Shown: positions 1 through 6,457 of the stretch, piece after piece
How positions within the stretch are numbered: the first letter of the stretch is position 1
Layout: every line of letters starts with the position of its first letter
Assembly (NCBI GenBank): GCA_016267585.1
Contig: JACQUT010000387.1
Coordinates: 1 to 7,380, forward strand
Direction of reading: 5' to 3'
Source of the DNA: Cyanobacteria bacterium NC_groundwater_1444_Ag_S-0.65um_54_12
Lineage (GTDB): Bacteria > Cyanobacteriota > Sericytochromatia > S15B-MN24 > VGJW01
Length of the DNA: 7,380 nucleotides
Notes under the pieces: model-generated
Databases searched by the model: none
What the model was told of the DNA's origin: nothing
The model's input: only the letters and a program-made list of their open reading frames with translations
Made by a program: the position numbers and the translations under genes

Positions 1-1741
1 AAGCTACCCGAGATAGGGTGTTCATCTGATTCTTCAGGCGTTCACCAAATACTGTACCCAGGTCATCGACATCGGCACGTAGCACTGCCAGTCGCCGAAT
101 GCCGGTGGCATGCTCTGCTAGATTCTTGAAATCAGGCAGATCGAGCGCGTCATTATCTGGCATGTACCGTCCGATCCAGAGCTGGGCGTGCACGTTAGAG
201 CCGCTCAGCCATTCGTTGATGCCATAAACCCGTTCCCTGGATTCCAGTTTTACCGGTGGAGCTTTTTCCAGGCGCAGGCTGGCCGGTGATTTCAGTCCTG
301 GCAGTAGCAGTGCACCGCCAAGATCAGGCTGAACTACCAGGTATTTTGCGGTCATGATCTGCTTGCCCAGATTGTGCAGTGACCCGCAAAACTCGCACCG
401 CCGCTGTCCATTATCTATATCGATCAACTTTACATGGTCGACATGACAGACCACGCATTCATCGGTTCCGGTATTTTTGTTCGGTTCGAGCAGCAAGCGA
501 AGCTGATCAGGATCGTTAGCATAATGGCGCTGTTTTTTGGTCGAAAGTTGTTGGTTCAGCGCTTGGGAAACTTCACTAGCCGCCTCCATTAGCTGTTTTG
601 CAGTGCAAGGTTGCGCGCTGATTGCCAGATACAAGCGCCCGTTAAATTGTTCCGTCAGCCAGTTGTTGAATTTTCGTTCCCAGTCCGAGCAGCCCTTGAC
701 TTTCGCGGTGTTTGGCAACAAAAGCGTGAAACGTCCCCCGCCGGAAAAAATGACGTGGGCGCGAGAAAGCTCCAATTCATCCAGGATCTCGTCGACTACA
801 TGCTCTAGCAGGATCTCCAGGTAGAACGAGCGCGCCCGCAAAAGTTTTAACGCACCCTGGTTGCTGATGGTGTAGATGAACGACTGTATTCCGGACAGAT
901 CCCCACCTAGCAAGACAAAGCGTTCGATATCACGGTGTCGATCTTGCATGTCCCAATGCGTCAGCTTTTTTATGTCAGCCAATTCAGCTTGCTCGGCATG
1001 GAAGGTATACATGGCGACGGCGAGCGCCGCCGTCAACTTGAGATGCTCGAACAGCGAAATATCAGCCCAGCGCCCGCTGTAGGTATCCGATGGGATGAAG
1101 CTTAGCGTTGCTTCCATGAGTTGCAGCAAGGAGTTCAACGAAACCCGGTAGTGATCACGACCTTCGGAGAGTAGTCTCAAGCTCTGGTGAGCAAGCTCTC
1201 GATAATCCACGTTCCCGATCCGCTTATCACGCGACGGATATACGATGGGCTGGCGAAAATTCTTATCCTTGACCAAAGTTAGCGGATAGCCGTACTCGGG
1301 CGATGCGGTATCTTGCTGGAGGTGATGAAAAGCTGAAAGTAATGAGGTGCAGCGGTCGAAGCGATCTGGGTAGCTTTGCCCTTCACCATCTGGCAGGTTT
1401 TTTTCCTTTTCTCGGCGATCGCTGCCGGCGGCGATGTTGTCTGCCTCGTAAACGATCCAGGCGGCTGTCGTTGTTGGAACCATTGAGTCAAGATGTGGCG
1501 AGCCATTGTTCAAGTATTTGGCATGATGAAAGGCGATCGCCTCAAGCACTTCAACCGGTACAGGATGATCGCCGTAGAGGTATCGAGCAAAAGCCAATCC
1601 GGCCTGAACATGATCTCCGGGAACTGAATCAACATCACCAGGCAATACCCCGGCACGATAATATAACTTTCCTATGTCATGCAATAAGCCACCCAGTGCT
1701 ATTAACTGGATTGGTGTTGCAGAGCGTACATCAATACTCAT
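1..1741 (-). CDS. csm1: Cas10/Csm1, type III-A CRISPR effector large subunit (C-terminus cut by window edge)
   Basis: Large subunit of the type III-A (Csm) RNA-guided interference complex. In the family it binds the crRNA 5' end, cuts DNA through an HD domain and makes cyclic oligoadenylates through a palm domain once target RNA is bound. Reading from ATG at 1741, 580 codons are open without a stop to base 1. Visible: HD motif LHDIGK (H21, D22) with further likely metal ligands H44, H72/H73 and D101 in EADNIAAG; the Csm1 signature GGDLSGIQSFIYT from about residue 279; palm-1 FSGGGRF near 331-337; a Cys4 zinc site, CVVC 429-432 and CEFC 449-452; and palm-2 LRADVDDLG with DVDD at 557-560. Family members usually have about 750-850 residues, so the GGDD cyclase motif lies outside. 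The start overlaps the end of cas6 by 11 bases, which suggests translational coupling; no strong Shine-Dalgarno is seen. Identification is firm; the III-A subtype rests on Csm1-like motifs only. Confidence 0.95.
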   Translation of the reverse strand, partial: MSIDVRSATPIQLIALGGLLHDIGKLYYRAGVLPGDVDSVPGDHVQAGLAFARYLYGDHPVPVEVLEAIAFHHAKYLNNGSPHLDSMVPTTTAAWIVYEADNIAAGSDRREKEKNLPDGEGQSYPDRFDRCTSLLSAFHHLQQDTASPEYGYPLTLVKDKNFRQPIVYPSRDKRIGNVDYRELAHQSLRLLSEGRDHYRVSLNSLLQLMEATLSFIPSDTYSGRWADISLFEHLKLTAALAVAMYTFHAEQAELADIKKLTHWDMQDRHRDIERFVLLGGDLSGIQSFIYTISNQGALKLLRARSFYLEILLEHVVDEILDELELSRAHVIFSGGGRFTLLLPNTAKVKGCSDWERKFNNWLTEQFNGRLYLAISAQPCTAKQLMEAASEVSQALNQQLSTKKQRHYANDPDQLRLLLEPNKNTGTDECVVCHVDHVKLIDIDNGQRRCEFCGSLHNLGKQIMTAKYLVVQPDLGGALLLPGLKSPASLRLEKAPPVKLESRERVYGINEWLSGSNVHAQLWIGRYMPDNDALDLPDFKNLAEHATGIRRLAVLRADVDDLGTVFGERLKNQMNTLSRVA

Positions 1742-2584
1742 CAGACATCCGATCTTCGGCTGGGAGTGATTCTGGATTTGCGCTTCGTTGCTGCAGTCTA
1801 TTTTCGACCATGCCCATACCGAGTGCCGGCTTCATCCCGACACCGCAGTATTCCAGGTAGTGGGCGAGTAGACCTATGAGCCGTCGCGCTTCTTCGGAGC
1901 CGCGCAGTGCAATCTGCAGCGTGCCCACAAATCCAGTCGACTGGTGCTTCCTAGCGCTACTCGCAGGGTTTGCAAACGGTATTGGCTGACGATGGAGAGG
2001 GACGCCAGATCTTCGATCAAACCTGGTTGCTCCAGTCGATAATCCTGGCAAAAAATCTCCCATTTGCGTAAGGCGCTTTGCCATAGTAAACGGGGCAGCG
2101 GGAAAAGAATGTCATTGCGATCCGCTGCGGAGCGAAAGGCAGTTGGGGTGTAGAAGTTCAAGCTTATCCGACGTGGCGGTGGCAGCTCGGTAAGATGTAT
2201 GCGAACCAGGTCCTGGTAGTGACAAGCAGGTTCTTGAGCTGGTAACGATCTTGGCAAAGCTACCAGATCGAAACGGCGTAGTGGCAATTTTGTCGGAAGC
2301 CGACCGAGCCAAGATTGGAGCCGACTGGCAAAAGCTGTGTTCAGTGTGGTGATTTGCCATTCTAGATCTTTGCCACGAAACCGAATCGCCTGGGTAAAGG
2401 GACGAGGGGTATCATGCTGGTCATGGATAGTCGAGACATAAGGACCATCAAGGCTCGCCAGTTGCTCGATCAGCGCCCCATGTAACGCTGAACCAAGCGC
2501 AGTAACGTCTTCTACTTTGGCGCTATCAAGATCAAGCGCCAGCGAGATTCGTTGCAGCGGTGCGATTTGTTTTTCTTCGAACAT
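1731..2584 (-). pseudogene. cas6: CRISPR endoribonuclease Cas6, split by a one-base frameshift
   Basis: Cas6 cuts the CRISPR precursor transcript inside each repeat to give crRNAs, here presumably for the adjacent Csm complex. The first frame (2584 to 1874, 236 codons) carries the N-terminal half: LHGALIEQL near 34-42, candidate catalytic histidines H54/H57 in IHDQHDTPRPFT, and the family motif LNFYTPTAFR (142-151) followed by FPLPRLLW. The C-terminal half sits in the -1 frame down to TGA at 1733-1731: GFVGTLQIAL, then the diagnostic glycine-rich loop GVGMKPALGMGM. Joining the frames near 1941-1960, after about residue 211, gives a normal-length Cas6 of about 284 residues. Unrepaired, the product ends in an unrelated tail and lacks the Gly-rich loop. 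The ATG at 2584 is well fixed because an in-frame TAG lies 12 bases upstream. No canonical slippery heptamer is seen, so a real indel or a sequencing error is likelier than programmed frameshifting. Family assignment is firm; whether the gene is truly broken is open. Confidence 0.88.
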
Positions 2585-2932
2585 TTCGGCAAGCTATTGT
2601 AAAGATCGGCAATCGATCACTCATTACTAGTCCCGGTTTCTCTGGATTCTAAACGAACAATCTGCAGACGCTTGCTATCACCAGAAAAGCAACCTCCTGG
2701 TGTCAGCTACCTTTACCTTATCTGCGTTCAGTGGGCCAGGTCTAGCAGGGAAAGTTGTTTCCCGGTAACCGGGGCCTTCGCGGTACTAAGGTAGTCACGT
2801 GCTCGGGTCCTTGGATCTGTCGCTGGCAAATCACCGCCTCCTTGCGCTAGCTGCGGGATTATCGCTGCTCGCACCCTAGATCAGGATACCACCTCCGGGG
2901 GTGTGAATTTCGCTGCAGCCTGCCAAAGACGG
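2585..2932. other. Intergenic region rich in inverted repeats, no supported gene
   Basis: There are 348 bases between two minus-strand genes with no convincing reading frame, tRNA or CRISPR repeat. It should hold the 3' end of the barrel-like gene's transcript and the cas6 promoter. Several complementary pairs are visible: CACCAG/CTGGTG (2679-2684 with 2697-2702), GGGAAA/TTTCCC around a GTTG loop (2748-2763), CCCGG/CCGGG around TAA (2761-2773), CTACCTT/AAGGTAG (2707-2713 with 2788-2794), and TGGTGTC/GATACCA with one G-U pair (2698-2704 with 2885-2891). A short CACC/GGTG stem lies near 2889-2902. Some of these are mutually exclusive. They could mean a structured RNA on either strand, but no known RNA family was recognised. 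Confidence 0.5.
2596..2601 (-). promoter_or_regulatory. Candidate -10 box for cas6
   Basis: On the minus strand this reads TACAAT, one base from consensus TATAAT, ending 11 bases before the cas6 ATG. No clear -35 box is seen at the expected distance. If used, transcription would start only a few bases before the ATG, giving a nearly leaderless mRNA. This agrees with the lack of a Shine-Dalgarno before cas6. The match is short and could be chance. Confidence 0.25.
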
Positions 2933-3496
2933 TCAAATATGAAAGCGTAACCCTATCAGGTTACCTTGGCCGTTCAAGCCAATAGTCCCTTCCAGATTCG
3001 GCCGTAAACGATAGCCCAGTTCGACACCAGCCGCCGGTCCACCGAAAATGTCAAAGGGCCGGCGTGGCGAGAAAAGTGGCACGACCAGATTGAGTCTGGT
3101 GATCAGCTGGGGGGTGATGGGGTAAGACAAAGCAAACCCACCCTCTAGTGGTGGCAAGAACGGAAACGGGCTATCGGCAAAACCAGTATCCGCCCACAAG
3201 CCAATTATGCCGGCTATGGTCAAGCTCTTGCTCTCGCCATTCACGAACTGATATAGCAGGCGCAGGTCGAAGCGATTACCGATAGGAGCTGCCAGATACC
3301 CAAAAGATATTCCGGCCGAAAGGTTACGTTCGATTCCCAGATCAACCGCTACGCCGCCACCGTAGCCCAGACCGATACCGACGGTGCGGCTAGTCGGCTT
3401 GAAATCCGCTGGTGGCAACATCGAAGCCGTTGCCGATTTTGCCACCAGCAATGTCAAGCTAATGCTTATTACCGCTACCTTGCAACGTACACTCAA
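2933..3496 (-). CDS. Small secreted protein resembling an outer-membrane beta-barrel
   Basis: No family is recognised with certainty. The frame opens at GTG 3514 (193 codons), but that start has no ribosome binding site. A strong GGAGG (3510-3506) lies nine bases before TTG 3496, so TTG is preferred here, giving 187 residues. Either start leaves a signal peptide: a basic start, a hydrophobic core like VAVISISLTLLVA, and likely cleavage after SATA. The mature part is glycine-rich, with alternating polar and hydrophobic residues and aromatic-ended strands such as LSAGISFGYL, FDLRLLYQFV and GVELGYRL, ending NLIGLRFHI. This pattern suits an eight-strand-type outer-membrane barrel; it is an inference from composition, not a motif match. 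It lies 71-89 bases downstream of the NHL lipoprotein gene on the same strand with no obvious terminator between, so co-transcription is likely. A periplasmic beta-rich protein is the main alternative. Confidence 0.6.
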   Translation of the reverse strand: MSVRCKVAVISISLTLLVAKSATASMLPPADFKPTSRTVGIGLGYGGGVAVDLGIERNLSAGISFGYLAAPIGNRFDLRLLYQFVNGESKSLTIAGIIGLWADTGFADSPFPFLPPLEGGFALSYPITPQLITRLNLVVPLFSPRRPFDIFGGPAAGVELGYRLRPNLEGTIGLNGQGNLIGLRFHI

Positions 3497-3504
3497 GGTG
3501 AAAG

Positions 3505-3510
3505 CCCTCC
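3505..3510 (-). promoter_or_regulatory. Shine-Dalgarno that favours a TTG start for the barrel-like gene
   Basis: The minus strand reads GGAGGG here, eight to nine bases before TTG at 3496-3494. The longer GTG start at 3514 would place this site inside the coding region and has no purine-rich motif upstream. This is the reason for choosing the shorter start. Confidence 0.45.
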
Positions 3511-3585
3511 GCACTTTGCGGCTGTTATACCCACATGGCGATTGCTCTCACCGAGCTGGCACGGGTAAAATCTGGGCAGTCCTGG

Positions 3586-5130
3586 TTAACGAACCAAGCG
3601 TATTCTCTGATTGAAGGTGTCAGTGATATAAAATCGGCCTGACGTATCGATCACTATCCCCATGGGCGTGTTGAACTGGGCGTTGACTCCTGAGGCGTCT
3701 AGCCAACCCCACTTTCCCGTACCCACCAAGGTACTGACCTGTCCATTGGGCGAAACCATGCGAATGCGATGGTTTCCGCTGTCTGCCACGTAAACGTTGC
3801 CGGCGCCATCTACTGCCAAACCTACCGGATAGTTGAATTTAGCAGTCATACCGACGCCATCGGACCAGCCACTTTGGCCACTACCGGCCAGGGTGCTGAC
3901 CGTACCCCCGGCCGTTATTTTGCGAATCAGATTATTCCCGTAATCCGCCACATAGAGATCTCCCGTGCTATCCGCGGTGATTCCTAGTGGTGAATTGAAC
4001 TGGGCGATCGCGCCATTGCCGTCGGACCAGCCACTTTGGCTGTTGCCAGCCAAGGTGGTCACGTCACCGTCGGTCGTTATTTTGCGAATGCGATTATTTC
4101 CATAATCCGCCACGTACAGGTTGTCGGCAGCGTCGACTGCCACTCCTTGCGGATAAGCGAACTGGGCCTTGGTACTCGTGCCATCCGCCCAACCGATCTT
4201 CCCGCTGCCAGCAACGGTACTCACCGCGCCCGTCGTCGTGATTTTGCGAATGCGATGGTTATTGCTGTCCGCTACATAGAGATTGCCGCCTTTGTCGGAC
4301 GCTATTCCCACCGGATAGTTGAACTGCGCGCTGGTATCCATACCGTCTACCCAGCCAGCTTGACCGCTACCTGCCAGCGTGCTCACTTCGCCTGACGGCG
4401 TGATCCGGCGAATCCGATGGTTATAATAATCCGTTACATAGAGATTTCCCAGAGGATCGCCGGTGATTCCTTCCGGATAGTTGAACCGGGCATTGGCACT
4501 GGTGCCGTCAGCCCATCCGCGTTGCGCGCTGCCGGCCAAGGTGCTGACGATACCACCATTTGGTGCATTGGCCGGGGTTTCGATCAGATCTAACGCTAGC
4601 TCCAGGGAAGGCGTAGGAGCCTGGGTCGGCAAAGGCAAGGGATTTGAATAGTTGACTGCCATGAATCTGATAGCCAAGCTAGCCGTCGCTGCTTGACCAG
4701 CGCTCACCGCGGCAGTTTCCTCCGCAAATCCTATGGATTGAGTGGCATTATCGAAAGCCGTTCCGCGAATTGTCCAGGTGCCGGTGGCCAGATTTTCGAA
4801 TTTTAGCTGGGCGGTGTCTGCCACGAACTCCGAGCGTGGAACGATCTTGCTCTCGTAAAAATCACCCTTCGTGATTTCGACCTTCAGGTGATCCATGTCG
4901 GCGATGGCATACTGCAATTGCCGTGCCTTGCCCCAGCCGATCGCCAGCTGCAAACTCCCTACCGCGGCCGGGTTATTGGCTACCGGCGCTGCAGCCGGAA
5001 CAAACCCTGACGAAGAACCAGCACCGCTCTGCGCTAGCAACGGGCTCTGACTAGCTTGGCAACCTGTGATGGTTAGCGTTCCGGCGGCTAATATGGCTGC
5101 AGCGTGTCTCACTACACGTCTGGGCTGCAT
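3586..5130 (-). CDS. Six-bladed NHL-repeat beta-propeller lipoprotein
   Basis: Predicted lipid-anchored envelope protein of 514 residues. Start ATG 5130 is supported by GAGGA (5142-5138) seven bases upstream. Residues 1-24 form a lipoprotein signal: basic MQPRRVVRH, a hydrophobic core, and lipobox ITGC with the lipidated cysteine at 24. A low-complexity Ala/Ser/Pro linker follows, then at about 57-158 a beta-rich domain of Ig or carboxypeptidase-regulatory type (LATGTWTIRGTAFD), then a Pro-rich linker (162-175). From residue 195 to the end are six tandem units of 54 residues (the last has 50), each of the pattern VSTLAGSG-x-GW-DG, NYPVGIA, NLYVAD, NHRIRKIT, typical of NHL propeller blades. 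Such propellers usually serve as binding scaffolds, and some carry enzymatic sites; no catalytic signature was seen, so ligand and role are unknown. It is probably the first gene of an operon with the downstream barrel-like gene. Confidence 0.92.
   Translation of the reverse strand: MQPRRVVRHAAAILAAGTLTITGCQASQSPLLAQSGAGSSSGFVPAAAPVANNPAAVGSLQLAIGWGKARQLQYAIADMDHLKVEITKGDFYESKIVPRSEFVADTAQLKFENLATGTWTIRGTAFDNATQSIGFAEETAAVSAGQAATASLAIRFMAVNYSNPLPLPTQAPTPSLELALDLIETPANAPNGGIVSTLAGSAQRGWADGTSANARFNYPEGITGDPLGNLYVTDYYNHRIRRITPSGEVSTLAGSGQAGWVDGMDTSAQFNYPVGIASDKGGNLYVADSNNHRIRKITTTGAVSTVAGSGKIGWADGTSTKAQFAYPQGVAVDAADNLYVADYGNNRIRKITTDGDVTTLAGNSQSGWSDGNGAIAQFNSPLGITADSTGDLYVADYGNNLIRKITAGGTVSTLAGSGQSGWSDGVGMTAKFNYPVGLAVDGAGNVYVADSGNHRIRMVSPNGQVSTLVGTGKWGWLDASGVNAQFNTPMGIVIDTSGRFYITDTFNQRIRLVR
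3589..4548 (-). repeat. Six tandem 162-base coding repeats (NHL blades)
   Basis: The propeller is encoded by in-frame units of 162 bases with starts near 4548, 4386, 4224, 4062, 3900 and 3738, reading down the minus strand. Conservation extends to the DNA: 3914-3957 and 4076-4119 are nearly identical at an offset of exactly 162, and the 13-mer CCAGCCACTTTGG recurs in the neighbouring units for blades 4 and 5. The final unit ends after LVR with no surplus strand. This indicates growth by unit duplication, with central units more alike than the ends. Confidence 0.85.
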
Positions 5131-5274
5131 GTTGATATCCTCTTTTCAATCAAGATAGGGTTTCGGCGATTCTCAAGATCCAACTCTTTACCACTGCTTA
5201 ATCATTCTATAGGACTATTTGGCCGCTAGCTTGCGTTTTTTTGTGTAAAGAGAGAGCAGAAAGGAAAATGTTGA
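5131..5274. promoter_or_regulatory. Divergent promoter region between the NHL lipoprotein and the aminotransferase
   Basis: These 144 bases separate two divergently transcribed genes and should hold both promoters. Ribosome sites are clear: GAGGA at 5142-5138 for the minus-strand gene and AAGGA at 5261-5265, nine bases before the plus-strand ATG. On the minus strand TAGAAT (5209-5204) is a good -10 candidate. The overlapping plus-strand TATAGG (5208-5213) is a weaker one. Neither has a convincing -35. No operator-like dyad was recognised. Confidence 0.35.
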
Positions 5275-6396
5275 ATGATCGGTGGCGAAATCGAGATTGA
5301 TCCCGCCTACGTTCCTCCCCCCCAGGGAGCCTCGCTAGCAGAGCTCTTCTTGCTGCTGCCTGGCCGACATGCGAGCTTTGGCACGGCACGCGAAGCGGTA
5401 CGGTGGTGGATCGAGCAACTCAAACCCCGGGGAACCATGTTGTTACCAGCCTATTGCTGTTCCGCGGTAGTTCAGCCCTTCCGCGAAGCCGGCGTTCCTT
5501 GCCGGTTCTATCCGGTAAATAGCCAGTTACAAGTCGATCTGGTAGCGCTGCGCCCCCTGCTCGATGCTGCCGCTGCCATCCAGGTAATTCATTACTTTGG
5601 CTTTCCCGCTGCGGACGAGGTATTCAAGCTGGGAATACCGGTCCTGGAGGATGCAGTACAAGCCTTACTGGATCCTGACCGGCGAGCGCAGGGGGATTGG
5701 GCGATCGCCAGCCTCCGGAAATTTCTACCAGTTCCCGATGGTGCCTTCCTCTGGTCGCGCCAGCCGTTTGTTAGCCCTGACCTACCAGCGGCCAGAGGCG
5801 GACTCTATGGACGTAAGCTCTTCTTCCGGATGCTGAAGCATGCGGCAGTTTGCCAGCAAGATACCGTTTCTTGGTGGCGAGCTAACGATGGTCTGATCGC
5901 TACCGAAGACGCTCTGGCCGCTCCCGTGACTCCCCAGGGATTGAGCGAACTGACGCGGGAGACGTTGCGCGGCAGCGATTTGCGGGCGATCGCCCACCGC
6001 AGACGCGCCAATTACGAGACTCTCTATGCCAAGCTATTTGGCCAGCCACCAAGCGCCGACCCGGACGCTCCATCACCAATGGCGAATCGTTCGACCCAGC
6101 AGCTGTCTTCACCTGCCACGGCGCTCATCAAACCGCTTTTTGCTGCGCTACCACCTGGCGTCATACCTTATGGCTTGCCCATCCTCTGTGCGGAACGCGC
6201 TGCGTTGAAGAACCATCTCCAAGAGCATGGTATTTACCCGGTCGTACACTGGGAACTACCAGATGAAATCAGCCGCGAGGCTTTTCCTGATGCCTGGTGG
6301 CTTTCCGAGCGAATTCTCACCCTCCCGGTCGATCAACGTTACGGCCAACCAGAAATGGCGTATATCGCGGACGCCATCGCTGCTTTTCCCGGGTAG
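5275..6396 (+). CDS. DegT/DnrJ/EryC1/StrS-type PLP-dependent aminotransferase
   Basis: Fold-type I PLP enzyme of the sugar aminotransferase superfamily, 373 residues, a normal length. Members usually transfer an amino group from glutamate to a keto-sugar during synthesis of polysaccharide, lipopolysaccharide or natural-product sugars; the substrate here cannot be told. Visible: FGTAREAVRWW near 35-45 (cofactor phosphate region), LLPAYCCSAVVQPFREAG (56-73), IHYFGFPA (105-112), the PLP-ring acidic motif VLEDAVQA with D126, and SLRKFLPVPDG (146-156), whose K149 is the expected Schiff-base lysine. The C-terminal LTLPVDQRYGQPEM is typical of the fold. The RK-x-LPVPDG form is that of a DegT-like subgroup, not the classical perosamine synthases, so a non-sugar substrate is possible. 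ATG 5275 follows AAGGA (5261-5265) by nine bases. It is transcribed alone, with no sugar-pathway neighbours in the window. Confidence 0.85.
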   Translation: MIGGEIEIDPAYVPPPQGASLAELFLLLPGRHASFGTAREAVRWWIEQLKPRGTMLLPAYCCSAVVQPFREAGVPCRFYPVNSQLQVDLVALRPLLDAAAAIQVIHYFGFPAADEVFKLGIPVLEDAVQALLDPDRRAQGDWAIASLRKFLPVPDGAFLWSRQPFVSPDLPAARGGLYGRKLFFRMLKHAAVCQQDTVSWWRANDGLIATEDALAAPVTPQGLSELTRETLRGSDLRAIAHRRRANYETLYAKLFGQPPSADPDAPSPMANRSTQQLSSPATALIKPLFAALPPGVIPYGLPILCAERAALKNHLQEHGIYPVVHWELPDEISREAFPDAWWLSERILTLPVDQRYGQPEMAYIADAIAAFPG

Positions 6397-6398
6397 CG

Positions 6399-6415
6399 CT
6401 GGCATGTCATGCCAG
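6399..6415. terminator. Perfect inverted repeat between convergent genes
   Basis: CTGGCATG-T-CATGCCAG is an exact dyad three bases after the aminotransferase stop and about 40 bases from the stop of the convergent gene. As RNA it would form a six-pair stem (CTGGCA/TGCCAG) with a five-base loop on either strand. Its location suits a shared bidirectional terminator, but there is no T-run on either side, so it may instead be a protein-binding dyad. Confidence 0.35.
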
Positions 6416-6457
6416 GTCGATTGCGTAATTGAGTACCGGCTACATTGACAATACCGT

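Noticed and set aside
1303..1860. Open plus-strand frame of 185 codons
   Set aside because: It lies antisense to the cas10 start and the cas6 end, both strongly supported by motifs. Its translation is Arg/Ser-rich with no recognisable pattern.
1941..1960. Programmed -1 ribosomal frameshifting in cas6
   Set aside because: There is no X-XXY-YYZ slippery heptamer at the junction (frame codons GTA GCG CTA GGA). An indel or sequencing error is the simpler explanation, though not excluded by sequence alone.
2865..2905. Minus-strand CCTGATCTAG resembling the conserved core of a TPP riboswitch
   Set aside because: The CTGAGA element and the rest of the pyrophosphate-binding helix are absent, and neither neighbouring gene concerns thiamine. 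Treated as coincidence.
2585..2932. CRISPR array, tRNA, SRP RNA, 6S RNA or tmRNA in the gap
   Set aside because: There are no regularly spaced direct repeats, no T-arm-like sequence with an acceptor stem, and none of the core motifs of these RNAs was seen on either strand.
3769..4395. Two plus-strand open frames opposite the NHL repeats
   Set aside because: They are antisense shadows made by the repeat periodicity; their repeated peptides mirror the 162-base units.
5268..5300. Ten-codon frame beginning ATG 5268 and overlapping the aminotransferase start
   Set aside because: The AAGGA is only two bases from this ATG, too close for normal initiation, and it fits ATG 5275 at nine bases. No sign of an attenuator or leader peptide.
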